Origin: Cycas panzhihuaensis
Lineage: Eukaryota > Cycadophyta
Reading direction: 5' to 3'
NCBI GenBank assembly: GCA_023213395.1
Contig: CM041465.1
Coordinates: forward strand, 94,867,741-94,931,740
DNA: 64,000 nt
This document shows positions 36,451 to 47,479 of this stretch, one piece after another; the first letter of the stretch is position 1, and every line of letters begins with the position of its first letter. The position numbers were made by a program, and so were the translations under genes. The notes under the pieces are model-generated. The model ran no database searches and was not told the origin of the DNA. It was given only the letters and a program-made list of their open reading frames with translations.

Positions 36451-37308
36451 TGATCCAGGAGGATCTACCATATGTTTACAGGATGCGGAAAATGCTAGGC
36501 AATGGCATAACTAAAAGAGATATGGCCAAATGGTATCAAAATTCTATGAAATTTTGTGTAAAGGGAGAAGACACATCCCACTATATGTGTACAAAAGGTG
36601 GGGTTCAGAAAATATCATTTGATTAGAGTTCAAGCCTTGTCTTTGCATAAAAATTAATCCCACAGCTAGCAGAAAAAATAGAAAATATATATTATCATTA
36701 TATGAATATAAATATGGCCAAATGACATCCAAATGCACTAAAAATTTGAGGATGCTAAGGGGACATGCGTTCCTATACCTGTAACAAATTTGAGCCAAAT
36801 TGGAGTACGTTAAGATCTATTACAAGCTACAACTTTTTAAGAATTGTATGAAGGCCACTTGGACAACATGCATTCTGGTGGTTAGTGGTTATACTTGCAT
36901 GATTGCCACTTGTTATACATGCAATTCAGGTTTCTTTCTATAAATTGAGCCCTTCTACAGGTTGGAGAGGTGGTTCTTGGAGACTTGACTTGGGAAGCAT
37001 CCTTGGAGAAGCATTTGGATGGTTTGAGTCCCCCTTATGATATAATTATAACATTTATTCCTTGTAATTTTACCATTCTTTTGCTAGTTGATTTCTCCAC
37101 CATTAAATGGAGATTTTCATGGTCTAATAAAAGTATTACTCCTCATACTTTTGGATCAATGTCAAGAATAATTGATTTGGTGTAGAATTTTCCTTTCATG
37201 GGCTCATTGTTGTTTTGATGTTATTGAGCTTTCTACACTAACTCCCAAGATCTCAAGGAGGAAAGGTTGATAATTGATTTCTTCACCAACTAAGCTCTTT
37301 TGGGATCA
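36451..37308 (+). repeat. 3' LTR of Gypsy D
   Basis: 858 bp, ends GGGATCA. Differences from the 5' LTR cluster partly around 36730-36790 (matching 31245-31300). Confidence 0.95.
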
Positions 37309-38880
37309 AGTTGCTTATTAAGTAGGTCTACCTATCCACCTCACAAGCAACAAGTTTCTTTTTAGAAGTGTCATATGAACACTAGATAGTTAGGATTTCC
37401 CCATATTGATAGTTATTTATATGACCTTTCTTGAATATATTTTCTAAGTTATATCTAGCTTTTCTTTTAAGAGAAACCAATATAATTCAAACCTTTCATT
37501 CCTACGAGCCTAATTTTGGTTGATTTCTTTAATGGATTTATTCATTAATCAAATCAACTAACCTTAGGTTTTTGGGGATGAAATCATTAATCCTTCCTAG
37601 TTTCTTATTTTGAATCCTAGGGATGTCACCCTTATCTTAACACTACTATGGTTTCTTTTCTTTAGGTGCTTTATACACTCCAAAAGTGAGTTTAAACTAG
37701 GCATATATACCTTATACAAAAATTATAAGAAATTATAAATCCATAAAAACCTAAAAATACACATGCTTATATTATTTGCTTATCTTCCCCCAACTCAAGC
37801 TTGTCATAATGGTCCCTGATTATTGGTTTAAACTAATTAGCTTCTCCATATAGTATTTTATAATACTCAAGTCATTTCCCTTTACTCTAGAATAGGTATT
37901 GATATGTGTAATAACTGTTAAGCCTTCTTTATACTCTCAATAACTGAAATGATCTTTATATTCCAAAGTAGTTGATGTGATACACTTCGTTAGTTATCAA
38001 AGTCTCACTTATGCAAGTAACCTTTGCTTATCAAATCTCTCCTATGATTTATCAGATACCTAACACTAAGAAAAATTTCATTGGTAGTACCCATCTTACT
38101 CCTCGATAGTAAGTTGTTCAAGCCCAACCCCTTTGCCCTAGAGACACTTTGATTGAATGTCTTATATATATCTGTAGTTCTTCACTCATAGGTGTGATCT
38201 TAGTCTTCTCCCTATTCATATCTCTTAGAACCTTATTCCCCCATGGTTTGGTTAATCATGATGACACTCTCCTAAGTTGTGAGTCAGCCCCATCCATCAC
38301 ATCTCAATAAAGATCACATGATGGTTGTAGTCATCTGTTCCTTAATAGGCATGAGAGTAGATAAGATAAGTTACCTAGAAAGCAAGTTTAATGATGATAG
38401 GTTCACCATGACCCTCATATAAACCATTGTATGGAGTGACACCCTTCTTTTATGTATATAAAAAAGGAAGAAAAAGTAAAAAGAAAAATTAAAAAGGAAA
38501 AAGAAAAAAGAGAAAAAGAAAAAAATTATGTATATAATTATATATAGTTAGTTAGCACCCTCTTAGCAATTGTGATAAATTACATGTCAACTTTGTCCCC
38601 ACCTATAATATGCAGTCTGGATCTAGTTGTATGCATTATATAAGACTTTTGGATCCAATTTTTTAGGCCCATAGTGACCTCAATTATGATTAAAATCTAT
38701 TTAACATATAGAAGGCTATACTTTGACTTGAGAAAAGGTGGTTCTCATGATGAAGCCAAACCATGAAGTCCTTATTTACATTAAGACTAAGTCACACCCT
38801 TAATGAGTTGGTTCTTACATCTTCCCCTTATTAATCATTTTTTCTTTGAACTTGTATTATTCCTTACTATGGCCTTGAAC
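37309..38880. other. Gypsy E-type DNA without a recognised gene
   Basis: Continues E to the right of D, as the shared AGTTG shows. No domain found on either strand. A 75-bp A/G-only-like tract lies at 38458-38527, with purines on the plus strand; it resembles an over-long polypurine run, but no LTR edge follows. Confidence 0.5.
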
Positions 38881-38888
38881 ATCTATTC

Positions 38889-39270
38889 TAATTGTAGGAG
38901 GTAAGGGAACCTTAAAATTTTTGCCTTAGCCTGGGTTATCATTAATCATAGGAGAACCTTTTTCACTAGTGTTAGTTTCTTCATTCCTTGAGTAACTAAT
39001 AATGAAGCTGAATACTTTACTATTATTGAAGCCCTTTAAGACGTTCTTAGCTTTCATGATGGACTAATCAAGTTGATCTTAGATTCTCAAATCCTAATTT
39101 ATCAACTCACCTAAGTTTATTAAACTCATTCTATCCATTTATGCTCCCTACTCAACCAAGTGACCATCTTGTTATCACAATTCCCAAGTGTTACTATTCA
39201 ACATATTCTTAGAACCCAAAATATTGAAGTTGACTCTCTTGTCTCCTATATAATCAAACACCATCATTTA
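38889..39270 (+). pseudogene. Archaeal-type RNase H remnant, Gypsy E-type
   Basis: The frame reads IYSNCRR, FALAWVIINHRRTF, then VTNNEAEYFTIIEALQDVLS, FHDGLIKLILDSQILIYQLT, and a last block SVTIQHILRTQNIEVDSLVS. NNEAEY and LDSQ are kept; the first Asp reads Asn and stops interrupt the frame. It is homologous to 4737-5140 and to the copy near the 3' LTR of F. It lies downstream of E integrase with D in between, not between RNase H and integrase as in typical Tat elements. Confidence 0.8.
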
Positions 39271-39349
39271 CAAGCCTAATTTGGGGGCACTTTGCTTCTT
39301 GTTTATAAGTCAAAATGGTTATTTCACTTTGTACAAATAAACTTTATCT

Positions 39350-39470
39350 TTCTCTACAATGAGAATAAACTATGACTCTAAAAAAGAATACAATTATTAA
39401 TGAGTATAAACTATGATAGTTACAACATTCCATCTAATACTCCTAGATGAATATAAACTAATGTAAAACC
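39350..39470 (+). repeat. Repeated motif after the RNase H remnant
   Basis: Three copies of a motif close to AATGAGTATAAACTATGA. The same motif is the core of the 42-bp tandem repeat at 58644-58853 and occurs after E integrase. Confidence 0.6.
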
Positions 39471-39670
39471 ATCCATTACCAAGCATTTATAAAATTGTAA
39501 ATAGGTCACATGTCACACTTATACGTAACCCAAAAACACCAACCTACAAAACATTAATGCCATATATATATACAATATGTAACCAATATATTTAGGGATC
39601 ATAGAGGGGGAGTGTAATATCATGCAAGGTTTACAGTCATCAAACCACATACATCATGCACAAATCATAA

Positions 39671-39861
<191 letters not shown>

Positions 39862-39959
39862 ATACATACGAATATGAAGAATAATATACATTGTATATGG
39901 GCCACATAATAAAATATTATACATCATAAACCTCCCCTCTTTTAGGGGGTAGGGGGTGG

Positions 39960-40393
39960 GGAAGGAATAACATAACAAATATCAAGGGTAACTAGAATTG
40001 CCTTAATCTCTGTCTCCTAAGCATCCATAACTGTGAGAGCCCTCTCCTCTCTATGTGATGGCACATCTCTACTATATGCTTTAGCTAGCTTATAGGATCA
40101 ACATCCTCCTAAGGTGTCACCTCTTATCATCTACAACTTTGAGTTAAACCTCCAAACCTCTTACCTCCCCCTCACAAGTTACAAATTATCCTCGTAACTT
40201 GGCCTCTTGCACTACCATATGGGCCTCTCGTAATACCATACAAGCCTCTCATGCCCTATATAAATCTTAGGCTCTAATTATAGGAGCAAAATACTATGTA
40301 TATAGCCCCAAGAACTCTAGATCCATGTCCTACCATACTAGCAGCATTCCTAGTCCATATACAAATGATAGGAGGCCATTAAGTGTATGCCTC
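39960..40393 (-). pseudogene. Antisense gene of Gypsy E, C-terminal part
   Basis: Minus strand from 40393: YFAPIIRA followed by DLYRA matches the block FAPLVRARDIWAV of the antisense gene of F (46345-46385, plus). It continues into a charged, possibly helical stretch (VLREAHMVVQEAKLRG, CEGEVRGLEV, LKVVDDKR). Element F is inserted right upstream, and the N-terminal part of the same gene is on its far side (56787-57900). Several stops. Function unknown; see the F antisense gene. Confidence 0.6.
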
Positions 40394-42965
40394 TGGACAC
40401 GCTGCTACGGGATAACTACCTAACTGATAGGTGTAAGAGAGGGTGAGTGGTGGAATGATGGAAGGTGGGACCTAAAAGGTGGGTAACTACCACGCAGAGT
40501 GCCCCGTGCACCGGAGCGTGAGTTCGGGATCTGCAATGGAGTATGGCTACTATCGGGTGACCCTTCACCGCTTCGAGTAAGGGGTGAAGGTGTGTAGGGC
40601 AAACCTGAGTTGACCTGGGAATAGGACCCTCCCACCCTTGGGTGGCCAGAAGGGGGGAAGAGAAGGCCTAATGGAGACAGGCCAAGAGCAATCCTACACA
40701 ACCTAACCGGATACACGAGTGATGCTGGAAGCAAGGCACTCGTGTGGTCAAAGGGCGAAGAGGAAAGGTAGGGGAGAGAAGGACTCCTACAATCTTCCCT
40801 ACAAATGATAAAGATGCATGAAACAAGATAAAAGAATCGCAAACAAGTACCAAACCAATTTTTCCCTTTGAATCCTTCAATGTACTAATTACTACGAAAG
40901 AAATAAAAGGAAAAGAAAGGGTAGCGGAGGGGAACGAATGTGCACCTGGAGCGAACGCCATGAGACAAGTAACCTTCCCGAGGGCATCTAACCACCGCAC
41001 GACGTACTAGATGCGAGGTATTGCGATGGACGAAGAGGGGGCTTCCTTACCTTCCCCAGAAAATCAAATGCAAAACCAAGAAAGAAAAGAAGCACCAACT
41101 AAGAAATGAAATAGCATGAAAACATAATGCATATGAAGGTGCTTATCGGTAGCTAGGCCCACGGGCGATGTGCTCCACGCTTCCCAAGTACCTGCAAGTA
41201 ATAGCGGTCTCTTTCTCTTCCCGACGGAAGAGCACTAACATGCAACACAAAACTCTAACAATATATGGCTAAATAGCACAAACGAGAATTTGAATATACA
41301 TGCGTTAGTACTAATCCAACAATCAAAGTATCAAAAGAAAGTGACCAAAGTGAAAGTAAATGACTGGGTAAGCCTCAGAGTGGCCTACCTCCCGCAAGTG
41401 ATGCCCAAACCTCCCCCCAAGAGCCACGAGGCAGCGAGGGGAAAGTCAAGAACAAGAGCTGGAAAATGGCAGCAAAAGGGGCAAAGAAAAGCCCAAGGGA
41501 AACCACGGCGAACCGGGATGCTATGAGGAGCAAACCGGGTGACCCAGGGAAGAAAGGTGAAGCGAGGAACCAGCGGTTGGGACTTATGTGTGATGCCCAA
41601 ACCCAAGCAAAGGCCCCAAATCATGGCGCAACTTGCGACCGGTTTGGGCAACCAAAGAGAGCCTTCAAACCCTTGTTTGCAAGCCAAGGGCAGCACGGGG
41701 CGAGAGGGAGGTTTTGGGGGGCTAAGAGCCGCCTAGGGAGCGTGGAAGGTGGTACGGAATCCACCCAGCTCCTCTCTAAAACCTATGCAACCTCTCCACA
41801 CCGCCTTTGGATAGCAAACGCAGTAAGAAGCACGTGGAGAGTGGTATAACTTTCAAAAGGGAGGACAACCAACCCTCAAGCAACAAGTAAGAGCAAACGA
41901 GCTAAAGCATGAAAATCACAAGGAAAACAAGCATAAACAAGGAATACCTGGAGAGAAGAGGCAAGGGATTTGCCTCAGCCAAAGGGCAGCAGAGAGGGAC
42001 TGATAAATCGGCCCAGATCAAGTAGAGAGCAGTTTGAGGCCCTGCTACGAGGTGTGACGGAAACACTGCACTTGGGGCGCTTATGGACTGCCTGGGTGAA
42101 GACCGGCTGGACACCACTTCAAAGGAGCCCTCTCCAAGGCGTTTGAGGAGCTGGGAGAATGTCTCAGCCACGCTAAAGGAGAGCTGGGCACTGTATGAAG
42201 AGTGCAAGTCCAGTTGATGCAGCAAACAGCAGAGAGAAGCAGAGCAGAAGAGTGTTTCCTTGAGAGCAATTCCAAAAGTGAGCCAAAAGATCCTTGAAAA
42301 TGAGCCAAAAAGGGCTTAAGTACTCAAGCAAAACCCTAAAGCATGCGATTAGGGCGCAGCTGGAAGAGGAATAAAGCGCGAGCCACGTGGCAGTTTCGCA
42401 ATAAATGCGAAATTGCTGTAGGCATTTTTAAAACAACTCGAGATACCTGCATCACGGAATATTTGCGGTACCATGAATATTCCGGCGGTACCACGAAAAA
42501 TCTGGCGGTACGCGCCTAGGGCTGAAAATGGGGCCCACCAACCACCCAGTTGAGGCGGATGACCAAAAGGTCGACATAACCCTAAAACACCTACCCCCCA
42601 CCAAACAACCCAACAAAGGGGTGGAAAGGAGGAAAAATAGGGGTGGAGTGGGGTGGGAAGTTGAGGAAAGGATGATGAGTCATCACACCAAGTGAGGTGG
42701 CGCAAACCTAGTGGATCCTGGAGCGAGGAGGGCAGATGCGGGAAGTAATACGGTCACCAGGGTGCCACACTCGCTGGGAGTATGCCCCTGCTATAGTCGT
42801 CATAGGCTAAAATAAGTGTGGACGACTACAAGGTCGCCCACAAAGTCATACACATGCAGATACGCAAGCAAACATCCAGTAAAAGAAAGCGATGATAATG
42901 CAAGAGACATACCTGCACTTACCTGAGTTGGTGATTCCGTATCCATTCCCGAAAGCCAGGAAACA
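40394..42965 (-). repeat. 3' LTR of Gypsy F
   Basis: 2572 bp. The minus strand starts TGTTTCCTGGCTTTCGGG and ends GTGTCCA. It aligns with 54232-56786. The segment 40394-41600 is close to identical to its partner; 41600-42790 differs by many small indels. Confidence 0.93.
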
Positions 42966-43329
42966 TCGCCTCGCAGAGCTCGCCGCCGGAAGCTCGTGCG
43001 ATGGCGACGCCGGCAACACAACTGCCGCAAGAGTACATGTGTATATAGATATGTCAATCAAGATCATAACAAGAGGCAAGGGTGCCATGAAAGTGTGGCG
43101 GGGACGCTGGTACGAAAGCGGTGGAGACAACATAGGGGCTGCCTATGAGCCACCTGGGAACCGACTGGAAAAATGAAACAGGTGAGGGGGCTGCCCCACC
43201 ACGAAGGATGCAAGAGAACATACATAGCTAAATAAAGAACAAATAGTGGATACCATAGTTTTACCTCATTAGTAACCCGCTTCAGAGGTGCGAGCGGATC
43301 GCAGCAGAGTGACACGACCGGGCTTGGGC

Positions 43330-43760
43330 GACGGAAGGCCAGCAAACCTTAGGGACGGCCAAGAAGAAGGGAGAGAGGCCAAGGATGAGGCGAACGAGGC
43401 CATCCGCCTCGCTGAGGGCCCGAGGATATGCCGGATATCAATAGAAGAAAAGAAGGCCGGAGGGATCCGGGCGGAAGCGAGAGTCCTCAAGTGAGGGCAT
43501 CGCACTGGTAAACTCGGGTGAGATGGGACACCACAACTTGAGAGTCACAAAATAAAACGATGGATCCGTGATGGAAACGGAGAGCATCGCAGGGCTTCAA
43601 TAACATTTGTATACTCGGCCGTTGTTGGTAGCCTCGGGAGGAAGATCCCAGTAGAGGAGATCATGTCCGTAAGGGTCATGAGGATCCATGCAATGCATGG
43701 AAGGTTCAGGATTACTGCGGCTTCCACCGCTTGCAGAAGATGTGATGGACATCACGACAT
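43330..43760 (-). pseudogene. Archaeal-type RNase H remnant next to the 3' LTR of F
   Basis: The minus strand reads SGGSRSNPEPSM, DPYGHDLLYWDLPPEATNN, then (after a one-base shift) AEYTNVIEALR, a block reading CDSQVVVSHLTRVYQ in a third frame, then RCPHLRTLASARIPPAFFSS and IDIRHI. These blocks match the second RNase H of Tat-type elements in order. The first Asp is not present at the usual place, the NNEAEY motif is split by the frame change, and DSQ is kept. In F this domain is about 3.7 kb downstream of integrase, beyond the antisense gene. Confidence 0.78.
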
Positions 43761-44260
43761 AAAATCCAAGCAATCGATGGGTGATGAAAGCAACGCACAA
43801 TAAGTCACAGAAAACTAGTGAAGGGTAGGAGGACCTAGCAATGAGGTAACCCAGGGCGAGAGCAAACAATCCGATCGCCGGCGGAGAGCGGTCAGAAGGG
43901 AAAAACCCCTTGGAGTGCCAAAAGGTCGCCTTTAGAAAGCAAAACATGCCCCCGAGTGGGGGGGGCATACCTTTCGGGGACTCCAAGAGCAAGAAAGGAT
44001 CATGCAATGAGTCTAGGACGAACGAGCCAAACGAGTATAAACTCTGGGCAGAACGGAGTAGCGCAAGAAAACGATGCAGAAGGGCCCTAGCAAAATCGCG
44101 ATGATGATGCACCATAAATGCCCTTGCAGGAGGGCAAAAAGGGCATCAACATAGTGCGATTGACGACAGGGCCAGAAGGCAAAGGTAATCGGGGCAACGA
44201 GACTGTCCCAACGACTGACGCGAGACCTAAAACAGAGGAAGTGCCCGTTGGGGCCCCCGC

Positions 44261-44270
44261 CTATATAAGG
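44261..44270 (+). promoter_or_regulatory. TATA box of the antisense gene in F
   Basis: CTATATAAGG in a GC-rich setting on the plus strand, about 690 bp before the recognisable protein core. A typical plant core promoter sequence facing away from the 3' LTR of F. Confidence 0.65.
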
Positions 44271-44679
44271 AAAACAATGGGAAAATGGATTCATTTTCAC
44301 CGGCTCTCGTACGAAACCAGAGCCATTCCCTTACGCAGCGGAGCGCCGCCCAACTTTGGAGGCATGCAGAGGGAGATCAGACCGTCGGATCAGAGAGTGG
44401 AGAGAGCCAGCACGACCGACCAGACGATATGGCAGTAGCGAGACCAGATCCAGTGAGTGGATATCACTAAACCTGACCCAAATCGAAGTTCAAAGTTTGT
44501 TGCTTTTTGTAGTTTCTAAGGTAATTCTTGCATAGTTTTAGTACCCCTTATGGGCAACGGAAGTCTTCCTGGGATCCGAATCAGACCCAGAAAGAGGCGG
44601 GGACCTGGGCATTAGGGAGCTCGTCCTGCTACCACGGGGTCCACCAGAAGAAAATTTTTTTGTTTTTGGGCAGAAACCT

Positions 44680-44745
44680 CCCCCCTTTAGGGGGGTCGCC
44701 ATTCGTACCGTGGCAATGATCGTGGTGCCGCGATCATTACCGCGG
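44680..44745 (+). other. Two inverted repeats in the antisense leader
   Basis: CCCCCC (44680-44685) pairs with GGGGGG (44690-44695). CCGTGGCAATGATCG (44708-44722) pairs with CGATCATTACCGCGG (44731-44745) at 13 of 15 positions with an 8-base loop. Both lie between the TATA box and the protein core, so they would form hairpins in the transcript leader. Confidence 0.7.
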
Positions 44746-44934
44746 GCCCCGAATCGCCGCAGGACCCGTACAACTTAGCTGCACTGCCAAGTTTGGCGCA
44801 GAGAAGGCAAGAAGGCGTAAAAATAGGCATGGGGGCCAAAAGAGCCCCAAATCTCGTGAGAGAGATTTAAGAGAGACAGGGGTACTAATAGCTGACATGA
44901 GACTGACTTGAGGTGTTTTTGGTGTGAACAGGCT

Positions 44935-46117
44935 ATCCTCACGGTAGATAACCGCGAGAACGTTGGTATGGCTATGCTGAGTTATATGGAGATGATGACT
45001 CAGGAGGATAGGGACATGCTGGAGAGGTGTGGCATGTGCAAGGCCCTCAAGACACCTTAGTACACGTCGGACCAGAGGCTGCTGGTGGATATAGTGTCCC
45101 ATTGGGACCGGAGGAGGCATGTGTTCCACCTACCACAGGTGGGGGATGTGATGGTCACGCCGAGGGATATCCGACGGATATTGGGAGTTCCGATGTGGGA
45201 GGCCGGTGAGACTCGGACGCCCAAAGACCGAGGTAGCACACAGGAGGCGCCTGCTTCTTCACTGTGAGCCGGCAAGTGGGACGGAGGGAGCACCCTCCGC
45301 AGCTTCTACTATCCGGGATTCTCGAGTGAGGAAGATGATCATATCGGCATTCTGCTCGATTTCGTAAATGTAACTATAGAGAGATTCCAGGAGGATGGAT
45401 GGATGCAGTTCACCGCTGCGAAGCCGGCGAGAGGATGGACTTGGCAGCCGTGATAGCGGCGAATCTAGTTGCACAGCTGGACGCTATCAGGATGTCCGGC
45501 AGGGGATGACTATCATACAAAGACAATCGTTGTTGGTATTTTGATCACTTCGCGGCAGTGGCACCAGCGGGGGGACCTCACCCTATCACAGATCAGGCCC
45601 CGATGGTCCACAGATGGTAGACTCGACTGAGGGGGATAGAGGACAGAGCCCATGTCAGGCGATCGGTGGAGGCGACATCACTAGACCTCCTCACCCTCCC
45701 AGACTACATAGCTGAGCCATACAGGACGGTGAGGTGGGATAGTGACGATGAGGCGGGCAGAGCAGGAGTGTCCGCGGGAGATGACAGCAGTGACGACGGG
45801 GATAGTGGAGATAGTGGGGCCGGCCCGTCAAGACCTGCAGGGGAGGTAGGTCCTTCAGGGACAGCAGGACAGGCAGAGGGTCCATCCGGGGCTACCGGAG
45901 GAGAGGCAGGCCCATCAGGAGCGCAGGGCGAAGTCAGAGGACCCGTGACTAGGGCCCGCAGGCTACGGATCGCGATGGGATCCGCAGGGACGAGAGCTGG
46001 GGCCACCCCCACGAGGAGAGGGACCCAGGCAGAGGAGGTGCCTGAAGACGAGGCACCCGCACTGCGGCAGAGCTAGGAGGAGAGGATGCACATGATCGAG
46101 GATCAAAGTGCCACAAT
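44935..46117 (+). pseudogene. Antisense gene of F: plant-mobile-domain-like core and acidic linker
   Basis: On the plus strand, opposite to gag-pol. After a possible 3' splice site (GTGTGAACAG at 44930) the frame reads NRENVGMAMLSYMEMM, then LLVDIVSHWDRRRHVFHLPQ, VGDVMVTPRDIRRILGVP. The pattern 'W...H.FHLP.GD...T..D...ILG.P' is that of the plant mobile domain family (MAIN/MAIL1 relatives), which is known to be carried by some plant transposons. Later blocks are QWHQRGDLTLSQIRPRW and, open at 45666-46076, LLTLPDYIAEPYRTVRWDSD, followed by an Asp/Ser- and Gly/Pro-rich low-complexity linker. Stops (for example 45055 TAG, 46074 TAG) and frame changes break it. A plant mobile domain is my reading from motif pattern only. 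Confidence 0.65.
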
Positions 46118-46218
46118 GTGAGAGCCAACCTTTTCCAACGTTATTTAGCATCCAAATAGAAGTTTGGTTTGGTTTGATCATGGTATATAGACTGACGCAT
46201 GGCGTGTTGCATTGGCAG
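46118..46218 (+). other. Possible intron of the antisense gene
   Basis: A T-rich 101-bp segment bounded by GTGAGA and TTGGCAG, AT-rich against its GC-rich surroundings. The two flanking frames do not join in phase as they stand, so either an indel has occurred or the exact site differs. Confidence 0.4.
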
Positions 46219-46809
46219 GTACAGCAGAGATCAGGAGACTGATAGAGGCTGTGGCGAGGGAGATATTCCCTGGGGTGTACGCAGAGGGGCAACTGCCCAT
46301 CCAGGCAGGCGATGAGCCTAGAGCAGCGGGAGCCCACAGAGAGGCGTTCGCCCCATTGGTGAGGGCGAGGGACATATGGGCTGTAGAGTCCCAAGAGCAT
46401 GTCACATCCTGTGGACGATCGCAGCAGAGAGGGATGATGCGAGACGCGAGCGAGATGAGCCGCGAGGATGGGTACAGTCAGAGGCACAGGTGGTGGCAGT
46501 GGAGATGAGGAGAGCGTAACCCGCCTAGCGGTGATCACCGAGCGCCCTGTGGGGACAGAGGAGGCACTCCGGGGAGAGCGGTATCGTATCCAGGCCAGAT
46601 ACGATCAACTAGTAGCGCAGATGGTCTCGAGGTCGAGCCGGAGCAGGGCGCGGACCCATACGGCGGCGACGACCCCGAGACGACCTAGGGATGAGGAGAG
46701 CGGGGCAGGCATCTTGCGGAGGCCCAGGAGGAGCCTCGGAGGCATGTGGTCCCCAGGAGAGGGATCACAGAGACCGAGAGATGGCACCCCAGGAGCAGGG
46801 CCACAGTAG
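46219..46809 (+). pseudogene. Antisense gene of F: C-terminal part
   Basis: Frame from 46219: IRRLIEAVAREIFPGVYAEG, then HREAFAPLVRARDIWAV, then (other frames) AAERDDARRERDE and EALRGERYRIQARYDQLVAQ, an Arg/Glu-rich helical stretch. It ends near 46809 after an Arg/Pro-rich tail. The FAP..RA.D block is shared with Gypsy E at 40296-40255 (minus), which shows that the gene was conserved between two element copies of different age. Confidence 0.6.
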
Positions 46810-47470
46810 TAGGACATGTATATGCAGATTTGATAGGGGAAAGCACGGGCCTCCGGGGGGTCATATATAGGACCATATGATTGTACCCCCCCCCGCAAGG
46901 ACACTGGCTTCCTAGGATGTATGATGATATGATTTTTGATATGTATATATATATGCATGGGGTGATTGGAACCCCATTTGGATATGAGATGCTGTGCATG
47001 ATGTATCGTATGTGGATGATATGTATATTTATTTTTGTGTATTGTGAATGTTATGTTGTGTTGTAGGTGTTTTATGTTGTGGATATTTTGTTATATGGAC
47101 ACACGTTCCCTTCCATGTATAACCACACACCTAATGAGGCACACACACGCCGTGAGCGGGACGACATAGAAGTGTGAGGTTAGGGAGCAGGGCGGCATAC
47201 ATGTCTACAGGAGAGCATAGTGGGATATGCGAAGGAAACGACAGGCAGGAAAGAGGGGCGACGATGCCCCCAAGCGTCTTCCTGATTAGGGGATGCCCAA
47301 GCAAGACGACACAAGGGTTCCCAAGAGAATATGGGAACGCGGGTTCCGCGGAAGGAACCGAAAAGAAGAAGAAGGATCCATCTTAAACTGCCACTCTACC
47401 CGTGATTGGGAAGAATGGGGACAACCTAAGATGGTAGTTTAGGCTCATTTCAGAGCAAGGCGAAGGGATC
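46810..47470. other. F sequence between the antisense gene and integrase
   Basis: No domain seen. Includes TA/TG-rich stretches (46940-47100), perhaps the 3' end of the antisense transcript. The minus strand carries ATGAGCCTAAACTA at 47440-47455 shortly after integrase. Confidence 0.5.
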
Positions 47471-47479
47471 GCCAAGGGA

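Larger units (their letters stand above)
30962..37308 (+). mobile_element. Complete Gypsy chromovirus D, nested in Gypsy E
   Basis: Two 858-bp LTRs with TGATCC...GGGATCA ends, flanked by the perfect duplication AGTTG (30957-30961 and 37309-37313). Met-type primer site, one gag-pol frame, polypurine tract. My hand comparison of the LTRs gives about 32 substitutions and no indel, roughly 96% identity. The coding region has about ten stops or frameshifts but every domain is recognisable. It splits E after its integrase. Confidence 0.97.

Noticed and set aside
37309-38880. Search for the antisense gene between E integrase and the RNase H remnant, as expected from the order in F
   Set aside because: No mobile-domain-like block found on the minus strand. 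So it is not certain that E integrase (28931-30541) and the antisense gene at 39960-57900 belong to one single element.
40420-40842. 140-codon minus-strand frame repeated at 54256-54678
   Set aside because: The two are the same LTR segment. No family resemblance and no sign of coding constraint; the identity is explained by LTR duplication.
41466-41849. Plus-strand open frame in the left LTR of F, with a longer counterpart at 55080-55700 in the right LTR
   Set aside because: Located inside LTRs, opposite to the element, differing by indels between copies and without domain pattern. Chance open frames in GC-rich DNA.
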